Assembly: GCA_946402705.1 (NCBI GenBank)
Contig: CAMIXG010000014.1
Location: forward strand, 1 to 43,972
DNA: 43,972 bases
Source of the DNA: an uncultured Tissierellia bacterium
Lineage (GTDB): Bacteria; Bacillota; Clostridia; Tissierellales; Tissierellaceae
Direction of reading: 5' to 3'
Position numbers and translations under genes: made by a program. Below the pieces are notes generated by a model. The model worked only from the letters and a program-made list of their open reading frames with translations. It did not search any database and had not been told where the DNA came from. Below, one piece after another: positions 24,674-32,948 of this stretch (the first letter of the stretch is position 1; the number at the start of each line of letters is the position of its first letter).

Positions 24674-26299
24674 ATGCAAAAAATTGAGATGAAAAATATA
24701 GAAAAAAATTATGGAAACAGAAGAATATTAGATATCGAAGATTTAAAGATATTTACAGGAGAAAAAATTGGTATAGTTGGAAATAATGGGGAGGGTAAGA
24801 CTACACTTCTCAAGATAATAAAAGGTTTGGATAAGGACTATGATGGTCAGCTTATCATAAAGGGAAGTATAGAATATGTTTCCCAGCTAGATGAAGCAGA
24901 AAGCAAATTTTTAAATGGAAAGTATAGCTCTATATTTGAAGTAGCCAACAAATATAATAAAAATATGAGCGGTGGAGAGAAAACTAGGTTTAAAATAGCC
25001 CAAGCTCTATCAAAAGAACCAGAAATCTTAATATTAGATGAACCAACTAGTAATTTAGACATGGACGGAATAGAACTGGTAAGTAGAGAGCTAGAAAAAT
25101 ACCTAGGTACTATTTTAGTTGTATCCCATGATAGAACCTTATTAGACAGAGTATGTGATAAGATACTGGAACTTGATGGTGGAAAGATAAAGTCTTATAA
25201 GGGAAATTATTCAGACTATAAAACTCAAAAAGAGATGGAAGTTGAAAGGGCAAGTTTCGAGTACAATAGGTATGTAAATGAGAAAAATAGACTTTTAACT
25301 GTTAGGGATAATGTTGATAAAAAATCTAGTTCTATAAGGAGAACGCCTAGCAGAATGGGAAATTCAGAGGCTAGACTCCATAGGATGGGTGGCCAAAAGA
25401 ATAAGATGAAGTTAGATAATACAGCAAAGGCACTGGAAACTAGAATAGAACATCTTGAGGTAAAGGAAAAACCAAAAGAAGAAGAAAAGATAAAATTAGA
25501 AATTTTAGAAACTAGTAAAGTTCATTCAAAAGTTTTAATTAGTGGGGAAAAGATTAACAAGAAGTTTGGAAAAACTATAATCTTTGACTCTGCAAAAATA
25601 GAGATTTTAAACAATAAAAAGTATGCTCTAATAGGTAAAAATGGATCTGGAAAAACTAGTCTAATAGATATGATAATCAAGGGTGAAAGCCTGGAGAAAA
25701 GTCAAAGTTTGAAACTGGGTTACTTTAATCAAGAAATGAAAATATTAGATGATAATAAAACTATACTTGAAAATATAATGGAAACTACCATATATGATGA
25801 AAACTTTGTAAGACTAGTTTTAGCCAGACTCTTATTTAGAGGTAATAGAGTCTATGAACAAGTGGCAAATTTATCGGGAGGGGAAAAGGTAAAAGTTTCC
25901 TTGGCCAAAATAATCCTAGAGGATATAAATATGCTTATATTGGACGAACCCACTAACTATTTAGATATCGCAAGCTTAGAGGTAATAGAAGAAATATTAA
26001 AAGATTATGATGGAAGTGTACTGATAGTATCCCATGATAGAGCCTTTATAGACAATATAGTTGATGAAATTTTTATAATAGAAGATAAAAAGATAATTAA
26101 TTTTGCTGGTAATATAACAGAATATGAAAAAAGTAAAAATAAACCAGTAAAAAATAAGGGTGAAGAAAACAAAAAGTTGCTACTTGAAAATGAAATGGCA
26201 CAAATCTTAGGTAGGCTTTCAGGAGATGAGTCTGAAGCTAGCAAAAAACTTTTAAATGATAGATATATAGAAATAATGAGAGAAATACGAGAATTATAA
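24674..26299 (+). CDS. ABC-F family ATPase, probable ribosome-protection type
   Basis: A 541-residue soluble protein with two ATP-binding domains and no membrane segment. Domain 1 has Walker A GNNGEGKTT (36-44), signature MSGGEKTR and Walker B LILDEPTSNLD; domain 2 has GKNGSGKTS, signature LSGGEKVK and LILDEPTNYLD. The interdomain linker (about residues 185-275) is long and very basic, as needed to reach the ribosome's P/E sites. ABC-F proteins either tune translation or displace antibiotics of the macrolide, lincosamide, streptogramin, pleuromutilin and phenicol classes. A regulated leader and a neighbouring drug-sensor-like MerR gene favour the resistance type; the subclass cannot be settled here. 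The gene ends at a strong terminator. Confidence 0.88.
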   Translation: MQKIEMKNIEKNYGNRRILDIEDLKIFTGEKIGIVGNNGEGKTTLLKIIKGLDKDYDGQLIIKGSIEYVSQLDEAESKFLNGKYSSIFEVANKYNKNMSGGEKTRFKIAQALSKEPEILILDEPTSNLDMDGIELVSRELEKYLGTILVVSHDRTLLDRVCDKILELDGGKIKSYKGNYSDYKTQKEMEVERASFEYNRYVNEKNRLLTVRDNVDKKSSSIRRTPSRMGNSEARLHRMGGQKNKMKLDNTAKALETRIEHLEVKEKPKEEEKIKLEILETSKVHSKVLISGEKINKKFGKTIIFDSAKIEILNNKKYALIGKNGSGKTSLIDMIIKGESLEKSQSLKLGYFNQEMKILDDNKTILENIMETTIYDENFVRLVLARLLFRGNRVYEQVANLSGGEKVKVSLAKIILEDINMLILDEPTNYLDIASLEVIEEILKDYDGSVLIVSHDRAFIDNIVDEIFIIEDKKIINFAGNITEYEKSKNKPVKNKGEENKKLLLENEMAQILGRLSGDESEASKKLLNDRYIEIMREIREL

Positions 26300-26325
26300 G
26301 ACTTGGTAAAACAAGTCTTTTTTTA
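26298..26325 (+). terminator. Terminator of the ABC-F gene
   Basis: AAGACTTG (26298-26305) pairs with CAAGTCTT (26312-26319) across a 6-nt loop, followed by a T-run. The left arm overlaps the stop codon. Confidence 0.9.
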
Positions 26326-26423
26326 TTTTTAATAAGATGCTATATTCTGTAAATATTTGGGTATTATTAATCTGAGTTCAAATACATTAGTATTTTCATG
26401 GTAATAGTGAAATCGATATTAAA

Positions 26424-26438
26424 TTATAATGATTGTAA
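26424..26438 (+). promoter_or_regulatory. PerR-type box upstream of the acyl-CoA dehydrogenase fusion
   Basis: TTATAATGATTGTAA matches the PerR consensus TTATAATnATTATAA at 13 of 14 defined positions. It lies 18 nt before the -35 element of the promoter at 26457-26485. This is the best PerR-box match found in the window. Confidence 0.7.
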
Positions 26439-26456
26439 AAAACTACTATAAATAAG

Positions 26457-26485
26457 TTGAAAAAATTTAGAATAATCTGTATAAT
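26457..26485 (+). promoter_or_regulatory. Promoter of the acyl-CoA dehydrogenase fusion operon
   Basis: TTGAAA (26457-26462), a 17-nt spacer and TATAAT (26480-26485), about 58 nt upstream of the start codon. Confidence 0.8.
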
Positions 26486-26542
26486 GAACTTATACGAAAA
26501 AGGTAACAGTTTAAAAGTTAAATTAATTTGGGAGGTAAGTAT

Positions 26543-28447
26543 ATGCTGTATACAACTACTGAGAAACATGAAGAACTGAGAGCTAAAATCAGAGAATTTG
26601 CTGAAAAAGAAGTGAAACCTATTGCTTTTTCTTTGGACTTGGAAAATAAGTTTCCAAGAGAAGCAATAAAAAAATTAGGTAAAATGGGAATGATGGGAAT
26701 TCCTTATAGCAAAAACTATGGTGGTATGGGACTTGATGCATTAAGTTATGCCATAGCAGTAGAAGAGTTATCTAGAGTAGACGGTGGTACAGGAGTTATA
26801 TTATCTGCACATACATCTTTAGGAGCATATCCAATAGATGGTTTTGGTACAGAAGCTCAAAAGAAAAAATACTTAACACCATTAGCAACAGGAGAAAAAA
26901 TTGGTGCTTTTGGATTAACTGAAGAAAATGCAGGAAGTGATGCATCAGGTACAGAAACTACTGCAATTTTAGATGGAAACCATTATATTTTAAATGGTAG
27001 CAAAATTTTCATAACAAATGCCATAGAGGCTGACATATATATAGTATTTGCAATGACTGACCCTTCAAAGGGAAATCATGGAATATCTGCTTTCATAGTT
27101 GAAAAAGGATGGGAAGGTTTCACTTTTGGAGAACATTATGACAAGATGGGTATTCGTTCATCTGCTACAGCAGAACTTATCTTTAATAATGTAAAAGTAC
27201 CTAAGGAAAACTTATTAGGTAATGAAGGTGAAGGTTTTAAAATTGCAATGAAAACATTAGACGGAGGTCGTATCGGTATAGCAGCGCAAGCTCTTGGTAT
27301 AGCTCAAGGTGCATATGAAGCAGCTTTAGAATACTCAAGAGAGAGAATCCAGTTTGGAGCTTCAATAGCTGCAAATCAAGGTGTATCTTTTAAACTTGCT
27401 GATATGGCTACAGAACTTAGAGCTGCAAGACTACTTATATATAGTGCTGCAGAACTAAAAGAACAACATTTACCTTTTGCTAAAGAAGCAGCAATGGCTA
27501 AACAATATGCTTCTGATATGGCAGTAAACGTTACAAACCATGCGCTTCAAATCCATGGTGGTAATGGATATCTAAAAGGTATGGAAGTAGAGAGAGCATA
27601 TAGAGATGCAAAAATAACTACTATATATGAAGGAACAAATGAGATCCAAAGAGTAGTTATAGCAGCACATATACTTGGAAAAATTCAAAAACCAGAATCA
27701 GCTACACCAGGAGTTCCAAAACTTCCAGAGACTGGTTATAGAAAAAATATAATATTTAAGGATGGATCACCAGAAGAGCAGGTAAAATCAGTTGTAAATG
27801 CTTTAAAAGAAGATGGATATGATTTTACAGTTGGAATCCCAATAGATGAACCTATTAATACTGCTGAAAGAGTAGTTAGTATTGGTATGGGAGCATCTAG
27901 TGAAGAAAATGTTAAAAGAGTAAAAGAACTTGCTAAAAATGCAGGAGCAGCACTTGGTTCATCAAGACCAGTTGCAGAAGATTTAAAAATAGTACCACTG
28001 GAAAGATATGTAGGATTATCTGGACAAAAATTTGGAGGAAATCTATATATAGCTTGTGGTATATCAGGAGCAGCGCAACACTTAAAGGGTATTAAAAATG
28101 CTTCTACAATAGTAGCAATAAATAATAATCCAAATGCTAAAATATTTAAAAATGCAGACTATGGAATAGTAGGAGATGTGGCAGTTATATTACCACTTTT
28201 ATCTAAGGCTTTAGATACAGGCGAGAAAAAACCAGCTACAGAAATGGTAAAAATTAAAAGACCAACTCCAAGAAAAGTTGAACCAACTTGGGACTACTAT
28301 GTATGTAATGCTTGTGGATACGAATATGATCCAGGAGTAGGCGATGCAGAAGGCGAAGTTAGACCAGGAACTTTATTTAAAGATGTACCTGAAGATTGGA
28401 CTTGTCCATCATGTGGAGAGGGAAAAGACTTTTTTATAAAAGCCTAG
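26543..28447 (+). CDS. Acyl-CoA dehydrogenase / ETF-alpha FAD domain / rubredoxin fusion
   Basis: A 634-residue three-part flavo-iron protein. Residues about 1-380 form an acyl-CoA dehydrogenase: FGLTEENAGSDASG, FITNA and the catalytic base Glu363 in YEGTNEIQR, the short/medium-chain position. Residues about 395-575 match only the FAD-binding domain of electron-transfer flavoprotein alpha: SSRPVAE (Arg475), GLSGQKF, GISGAAQH (506-513) and VAINNNPNAKIF; the ETF-alpha N-terminal domain is absent and no etfB is nearby. Residues about 585-634 are rubredoxin with CNAC (Cys588, Cys591) and CPSC (Cys621, Cys624). Electrons can thus pass from acyl-CoA through two FADs to rubredoxin in one chain. The flavodiiron gene starts 35 nt downstream and is the likely acceptor. 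GGGAGG precedes ATG 26543; an in-frame TTG overlapping it was rejected. Confidence 0.92.
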   Translation: MLYTTTEKHEELRAKIREFAEKEVKPIAFSLDLENKFPREAIKKLGKMGMMGIPYSKNYGGMGLDALSYAIAVEELSRVDGGTGVILSAHTSLGAYPIDGFGTEAQKKKYLTPLATGEKIGAFGLTEENAGSDASGTETTAILDGNHYILNGSKIFITNAIEADIYIVFAMTDPSKGNHGISAFIVEKGWEGFTFGEHYDKMGIRSSATAELIFNNVKVPKENLLGNEGEGFKIAMKTLDGGRIGIAAQALGIAQGAYEAALEYSRERIQFGASIAANQGVSFKLADMATELRAARLLIYSAAELKEQHLPFAKEAAMAKQYASDMAVNVTNHALQIHGGNGYLKGMEVERAYRDAKITTIYEGTNEIQRVVIAAHILGKIQKPESATPGVPKLPETGYRKNIIFKDGSPEEQVKSVVNALKEDGYDFTVGIPIDEPINTAERVVSIGMGASSEENVKRVKELAKNAGAALGSSRPVAEDLKIVPLERYVGLSGQKFGGNLYIACGISGAAQHLKGIKNASTIVAINNNPNAKIFKNADYGIVGDVAVILPLLSKALDTGEKKPATEMVKIKRPTPRKVEPTWDYYVCNACGYEYDPGVGDAEGEVRPGTLFKDVPEDWTCPSCGEGKDFFIKA

Positions 28448-28482
28448 TAAATTAATATTTTAAAAAGCATAGGAGGATAATT

Positions 28483-29697
28483 ATGTATAATGTTAGAAAG
28501 ATAAATAATGACCTATATTGGATTGGTGGAAATGATAGAAGACTTGCTTTGTTTGAGAACATTCATCCAATACCAGAAGGAGTTTCATATAACTCATATG
28601 TACTAGTAGATGAAAAATCAGTATTATTTGATACGGTAGACTGGTCAATAGCTCGTACATTTTTGGATAACTTAGACCATGTACTAGGTGGAAAACCTTT
28701 AGACTATATGGTAATAAACCATGTTGAGCCAGACCATGCAGCTAGTATCAATGAGATAATTTTAAGATATCCAAAAGTTAAAATAATTTCTATGGATAAA
28801 GCATTTATGTTTATGAGACAATTTGACTTTGATATAGATTCAGTTGAAAACATAGTTGTAGAGCCAGGTGAAACTATTAAGTTTGGTAAACATGAGGTTG
28901 CCTTTGTTGATGCACCAATGGTGCATTGGCCAGAAGCTATGGTATCTTTTGATTTAACAGATGGTACTTTGTTTGCAGCAGATGCCTTTGGTTCATTTGG
29001 TGCCTTAGATGGTAGAATCTTCAATGATGAAGTTGATTTTGATAGAGATTGGATAGACTCAGCTAGAAGATACTATACAAATATCGTTGGCAAATATGGT
29101 CCACATGTTCAAGATTTATTAAGAAGAGCATCAGGACTTGAAATAAAAACTATTTGTCCATTACATGGACCAGTTTGGAGAAATAACCTAGGTTATATAT
29201 TAGATAAATATGACAAATGGAGCAGTTATACTCCAGAAGAAGAAGGAGTATTAATAATCTATGGTACTATGTATGGTGGTACAGAAGTTGCAGCAGAATC
29301 TTTAGGTAGAAGACTTGCTGAAAGAGGAGTAACAAATATTAAGATGTATGATGTTTCTAAAACAGACAACTCATATTTAATAGCAGATGCTTTTAAATAT
29401 AGCCATATAGTTTTAGCATCAGTAACTTACAACTTAAATATATATCCTCCAATGGAAGATTTTATTAGACATATGATAATGTTAAATCTTCAAAAGAGAA
29501 CTATGGCAGTAATCGAAAATGGTTCTTGGGCACCACAAGCAGGAGATAAGATAAGAAAATTATTAGATGAAATGAGACATATGAATGTTTTAACTGATGA
29601 AGTTTTAATAAACTCTACTATGAAGGAAGGAAACAGACATGAAATGGATGTTTTAGCTGATAGTATAGTAGAATCATTTAAAAAAGATAAACAATAA
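28483..29697 (+). CDS. Flavodiiron protein (A-type flavoprotein, O2/NO reductase)
   Basis: A 404-residue enzyme that reduces O2 to water or NO to N2O in the cytoplasm, using electrons from rubredoxin. The metallo-beta-lactamase-like domain carries the diiron ligands His80, Glu82, Asp84 and His85 (HVEPDH), His148, Asp167 and His228 (LHGP), all at canonical spacing. The flavodoxin domain starts near residue 255 with IIYGTMYGGTE binding FMN. There is no fused rubredoxin or flavin reductase, so this is the short class A form that needs an external rubredoxin. The fusion protein encoded just upstream supplies one. GGAGG precedes the ATG, and a 12-bp terminator follows. Confidence 0.94.
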   Translation: MYNVRKINNDLYWIGGNDRRLALFENIHPIPEGVSYNSYVLVDEKSVLFDTVDWSIARTFLDNLDHVLGGKPLDYMVINHVEPDHAASINEIILRYPKVKIISMDKAFMFMRQFDFDIDSVENIVVEPGETIKFGKHEVAFVDAPMVHWPEAMVSFDLTDGTLFAADAFGSFGALDGRIFNDEVDFDRDWIDSARRYYTNIVGKYGPHVQDLLRRASGLEIKTICPLHGPVWRNNLGYILDKYDKWSSYTPEEEGVLIIYGTMYGGTEVAAESLGRRLAERGVTNIKMYDVSKTDNSYLIADAFKYSHIVLASVTYNLNIYPPMEDFIRHMIMLNLQKRTMAVIENGSWAPQAGDKIRKLLDEMRHMNVLTDEVLINSTMKEGNRHEMDVLADSIVESFKKDKQ

Positions 29698-29721
29698 TAT
29701 ATAAAATATACAAAAATATGG

Positions 29722-29753
29722 AGAAAAGATTTCGTAAAGAAGTCTTTTCTTTT
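29722..29753 (+). terminator. Terminator of the fusion-flavodiiron operon
   Basis: AGAAAAGATTTC (29722-29733) pairs with GAAGTCTTTTCT (29739-29750), a 12-bp stem with one G-T pair and loop GTAAA, followed by TTT. Confidence 0.85.
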
Positions 29754-29854
29754 AAGTTTTGGAATAGTATACTGAAATAGTATATAAAAAAGTATATAAA
29801 ATTTAGAACTAGGGTATAGTATCTAAAGATTGATTAAAGAGGAGGAAAAAGTTG

Positions 29855-30370
29855 ATGGTAAAAGAGAGAAATAGTGGTATAACATTCGCTGGAGATCAAG
29901 TTACTCTACTAGGCGAAGAAATTAAAGTTGGTGATAAAGCACCAAACTTTGTAGGACTAAAACCAGATATGACAGAATACTCCTTAGCTGATGCAGGAGA
30001 CAAAGTTAAAATAATATCAGTAGTACCTTCTATGGATACACCTGTTTGTGAATTACAAACTATAAACTTTAATGAAATGGCTAGCAAATTAGACGGTGTT
30101 CAAATAATTACAATATCAGTAGATTTACCATTTGCCCAACAAAGATTTTGTGGTGCAAAAGGTATAGACGATATAGTTACAATATCAGATCATAGAGATT
30201 TAGATTTTGGGCTTAAGTATGGTTTTGTCATTAAAGGACTTAGATTATTAGCTAGGGGTATAGTAGTTGTGGACAAGGACAATATAGTTAGATATGTTGA
30301 GTATGTGCCTGAAGTTACAACACATCCAGATTATGAAATGGCAGTTGCAGAAGCTAAAAAATTAATTTAA
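29855..30370 (+). CDS. tpx: Thiol peroxidase (Tpx-type peroxiredoxin)
   Basis: A 171-residue atypical 2-Cys peroxiredoxin that reduces hydrogen and alkyl peroxides. The peroxidatic Cys65 is in PSMDTPVCELQT, the Tpx signature, and the resolving Cys99 is in RFCGAKG, 34 residues later as in other Tpx proteins. Its N-terminus ITFAGDQVTLLG is also family-typical. GGAGG precedes ATG 29855; the in-frame TTG before it is not needed. It stands just after the fusion-flavodiiron operon but beyond a terminator, so it is a separate unit with a related oxidative-stress job. The upstream stretch has four AGTATA repeats but no clear PerR box. A promoter for the next operon begins 3 nt after its stop. Confidence 0.94.
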   Translation: MVKERNSGITFAGDQVTLLGEEIKVGDKAPNFVGLKPDMTEYSLADAGDKVKIISVVPSMDTPVCELQTINFNEMASKLDGVQIITISVDLPFAQQRFCGAKGIDDIVTISDHRDLDFGLKYGFVIKGLRLLARGIVVVDKDNIVRYVEYVPEVTTHPDYEMAVAEAKKLI

Positions 30371-30373
30371 AGC

Positions 30374-30402
30374 TTGACAAATTTCTATAATAAGAATATT
30401 AT
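30374..30402 (+). promoter_or_regulatory. Promoter of the T-box-controlled transporter operon
   Basis: TTGACA (30374-30379), a 17-nt spacer and TATTAT (30397-30402), beginning 3 nt after the tpx stop codon. Confidence 0.85.
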
Positions 30403-30409
30403 TAAAAAC

Positions 30410-30711
30410 AATAAATGAATCGGAAATAAATGCTTCGATAGGAAATAGTAAAAATATCAATCCATATACAGAGAGTTTTCCAGAGCTGAGAGGAAGGCAT
30501 TGGACATATTTTGAACACATCTTAGAGCAAGACACTGAAAACCACATTGGTTAGTAGGCTGTTCTCGGTACCTGCGTCCGTTACAACGCTAGAGTATAAA
30601 CAAATTTGTCGTACTCGAAAAGGTTAATACTGTGAAGTATTAATAAATGGAGATGGGACCACGGAGTTAAAACTCTCGTTCTCTAGCAATGCTAGAGGCG
30701 AGGGTTTTTTT
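30410..30711 (+). ncRNA. T-box leader, predicted histidine-specific
   Basis: A complete T-box arrangement about 300 nt long. Stem I shows GAGAG and AGAGGAAGGC segments, and the specifier loop reads GAA-CAC-A, giving the histidine codon CAC at 30516-30518. The antiterminator bulge reads TGGGACCACGG (30654-30664). Its UGGN is UGGG, whose last base would pair with a C discriminator; tRNA-His is the bacterial tRNA with C73. Codon and discriminator therefore agree. The terminator (AACTCTCG..CTCTAGC with GCTAGAG..CGAGGGTT, 30671-30706, then T-run) completes it. Uncharged tRNA-His should promote readthrough into the ABC importer genes. Confidence 0.88.
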
Positions 30712-30738
30712 ATTTCTAAAAAAGAAAGGGTGGTAAAG

Positions 30739-31518
30739 ATGAAAAAATTATTAATTGCTTTAAGCTTAAGTATGGTTTTATTGGTAGGATGTGGTGAGAA
30801 AAAAGAAGGAGATAAAACAGCAGAGATATATGAGAAGGGAACCATAGTAATGGGAGTGGATGATACTTTTGCACCCATGGGATTTAGAGATAATAATGGA
30901 AATCTAGTAGGATTTGATGTTGATTTGGCAAATGAATTATCAAAAGAGTTAGGTAAGAAAATAGATATTCAGCCAATAGATTGGTCTATGAAAGAAACTG
31001 AACTAAATTCTGGAAATATAGACTTAATTTGGAATGGGTACTCAGTTACAAAGGCTAGGGAAGAAAAGGTGAATTTTTCAGATGTATACTTGGAAAATAA
31101 ACAAATAATAGTTACACTAGATGAAAATATAAAAAGTAAGGCTGATTTAAAGGATAAAAAGGTTGCAGTTCAAAATGGGTCAAGTACACTTGATGCAATA
31201 AATAAGGAACCAGAAGTAGTCCAAGGATTTAGTGGGGGAGAACCAGTTTTATTTGATACTAATAATGAAGCTTTTTTAGATTTAGAGTCAGGTAGATCAG
31301 ATGCAGTTGTAGCAGATGAAGTTTTAGCTAAGTATTATATAAGACAAAAAAACTCAGATAAGTATAGGGTTTTAGATGATAACTTTGGTGAGGAAGTATA
31401 TGCTATTGGTATGAGAAAAGGTGATAAACAGTTGTTAGAAGATATTAATAAAGGTCTATCCAGCTTGAGGGAGAATGGCAAATATGATGAAATTTATGAT
31501 AAATGGTTTAAAGATTAG
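30739..31518 (+). CDS. Amino-acid ABC transporter substrate-binding lipoprotein (probably histidine)
   Basis: A 259-residue family 3 solute-binding protein. The signal peptide MKKLLIALSL runs to lipobox LLVGC, so it is anchored outside the membrane. The mature part shows IVMGVDDTFAPMGFRD, GFDVDLANELSKELG and NFSDVYLENKQIIV, all standard for polar amino-acid binders, and ends EIYDKWF. Start ATG 30739 follows AAAGGGTGG; an in-frame GTG upstream is part of that site. It is the first gene of a three-gene importer behind the T-box. Histidine as substrate is inferred from the T-box, not from binding residues. Confidence 0.88.
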   Translation: MKKLLIALSLSMVLLVGCGEKKEGDKTAEIYEKGTIVMGVDDTFAPMGFRDNNGNLVGFDVDLANELSKELGKKIDIQPIDWSMKETELNSGNIDLIWNGYSVTKAREEKVNFSDVYLENKQIIVTLDENIKSKADLKDKKVAVQNGSSTLDAINKEPEVVQGFSGGEPVLFDTNNEAFLDLESGRSDAVVADEVLAKYYIRQKNSDKYRVLDDNFGEEVYAIGMRKGDKQLLEDINKGLSSLRENGKYDEIYDKWFKD

Positions 31519-31526
31519 GTGATGAT

Positions 31527-32168
31527 ATGGGATATTTAAAAGATTTAATGCCAAGTATGTTAAGTGGCACTATGGAAACTATGAAGATATTTATAATTAC
31601 TTTAGTTTTATCACTGCCTCTGGGTATAGTGCTTGGAGTTTTGAGAAAGTCAAAAATAAAGTTACTAGCTAGGATACTAGAAGTTTATATACTTATTATG
31701 AGAGGAACACCTCTTATGTTACAAATAGTATTCATCTTTTTTGGCTTGCCAGTTATAGGCATATCCTTAGATAGATATGTGGCTGTCTTGATTGCCTTTG
31801 TATTAAATTATACTGCTTATTTTGGAGAAATATTTAGGGGCGGAATAGATACTATAGATAAAGGGCAGTATGAGGCAGCAAAGGTATTAGGATTTAATAA
31901 GTATAAGACCTTTACCAAGATAATCTTTCCACAGGTTTTTAAAAATGTACTTCCCTCCCTATCAAATGAGGTGATTACTTTGGTTAAGGATACTTCTTTA
32001 GTATATATAGTTGGAATAGGAGAACTACTTAGGGCTGGAAAGATTGCATCTAATAGAGATGCATCTTTAGTGCCACTTGTTTTAGTTGGATTTATATACT
32101 TGTGTATAACTTGGGTGCTTACAATTTTATTAAACAAGTTGGAAGAGAAATATGCATATTATGAGTAG
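31527..32168 (+). CDS. Amino-acid ABC transporter permease (HisM/GlnP type)
   Basis: A 213-residue inner-membrane permease with about five helices. The opening MLSGTMETMKIFIITL and the segment EVYILIMRGTPLMLQI are typical of the HisMQ family. The coupling loop is EAAKVLGFNKYKTFTKIIFPQ, seen as the EAA...G motif (about residues 112-132), which contacts the ATPase. AGGTGATGAT precedes the ATG, 8 nt after the binding-protein stop. It would form a homodimer channel, because only one permease gene is present. Confidence 0.92.
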   Translation: MGYLKDLMPSMLSGTMETMKIFIITLVLSLPLGIVLGVLRKSKIKLLARILEVYILIMRGTPLMLQIVFIFFGLPVIGISLDRYVAVLIAFVLNYTAYFGEIFRGGIDTIDKGQYEAAKVLGFNKYKTFTKIIFPQVFKNVLPSLSNEVITLVKDTSLVYIVGIGELLRAGKIASNRDASLVPLVLVGFIYLCITWVLTILLNKLEEKYAYYE

Positions 32169-32178
32169 GGGTGTGGAT

Positions 32179-32871
32179 ATGTTAAAGGTAGAAAACATAT
32201 GTAAAAAGTTTGAGAATAAAGAGGTATTAAAAAATGTATCATTTGAGCTAGGTCAGGGAGAGATACTTTCCATTATAGGACCATCAGGTGCTGGTAAATC
32301 CACTATAATGAGAAGTATAAATAATCTAGAATCCATTGATAGTGGTAATATTCTTGTAGATGGGGAGTATCTATATAAGGATGGGGAATATAGTAAAGTG
32401 GAAAATTATTCACAAAAAATAGGTATGGTATTTCAAAACTACAATCTTTTTCCACATATGAGTGTTATGGAAAATATAATAACTTCTTTAGTAAATGTCT
32501 ATAAAACAGATGAAAAAACTGCTAGTGAAGTAGGAAAATTAGCTCTTGAAAAGGTAAATTTAAGAGATAAGAAAAACAGTTATCCCTATCAATTATCAGG
32601 TGGAGAAAAACAAAGAGTTGCCATATGTAGAGCTTATGTTTTGAAACCAAAAATAATATGTTTAGATGAACCGACATCTGCACTTGATCCAGAATCTATA
32701 ATTGATATAGAAAATCTTTTAAAATCTTTAAAATCAGAAGGTCTTGGAATTCTAATAATCAGCCATGATATGAACTTTGCTAAAAGAGTATCTGATAGGA
32801 TATTATTTTTAGAAAATGGAGAATTGTATAGTGAAGAAGATGATAGAGTGAAAAGATTTATGAACATATAA
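32179..32871 (+). CDS. Amino-acid ABC transporter ATP-binding protein
   Basis: A 230-residue ATPase powering the importer. Walker A is GPSGAGKST, the Q-loop is in GMVFQNYNLFPH, the signature is LSGGEKQRV, Walker B is ICLDEPTSALDP and the switch His is in ISHDM. These match polar amino-acid importers of the HisP/GlnQ group. Start ATG 32179 has GGGGTGTGG before it and lies 10 nt after the permease stop; a longer frame beginning inside the permease gene is less likely. A perfect hairpin follows the stop codon. Confidence 0.93.
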   Translation: MLKVENICKKFENKEVLKNVSFELGQGEILSIIGPSGAGKSTIMRSINNLESIDSGNILVDGEYLYKDGEYSKVENYSQKIGMVFQNYNLFPHMSVMENIITSLVNVYKTDEKTASEVGKLALEKVNLRDKKNSYPYQLSGGEKQRVAICRAYVLKPKIICLDEPTSALDPESIIDIENLLKSLKSEGLGILIISHDMNFAKRVSDRILFLENGELYSEEDDRVKRFMNI

Positions 32872-32898
32872 AAAGCCTATACTTAAAGTATAGGCTTT
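32872..32898. terminator. Hairpin terminator, ABC operon / convergent symporter
   Basis: AAAGCCTATACT pairs perfectly with AGTATAGGCTTT across a 3-nt loop. The stem ends in AAA/TTT on both sides, so it can act on both convergent transcripts. Confidence 0.8.
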
Positions 32899-32948
32899 AT
32901 CTATGAATATTAAAATATAAGGGGGGTTATAAATCCATCCCTATAAAT

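Noticed and set aside
26528..26542. Upstream TTG start for the acyl-CoA dehydrogenase fusion
   Set aside because: It overlaps the GGGAGG ribosome binding site of the ATG at 26543. The same reasoning removed TTG/GTG extensions at 15675, 21835, 23542, 29852 and 30730.
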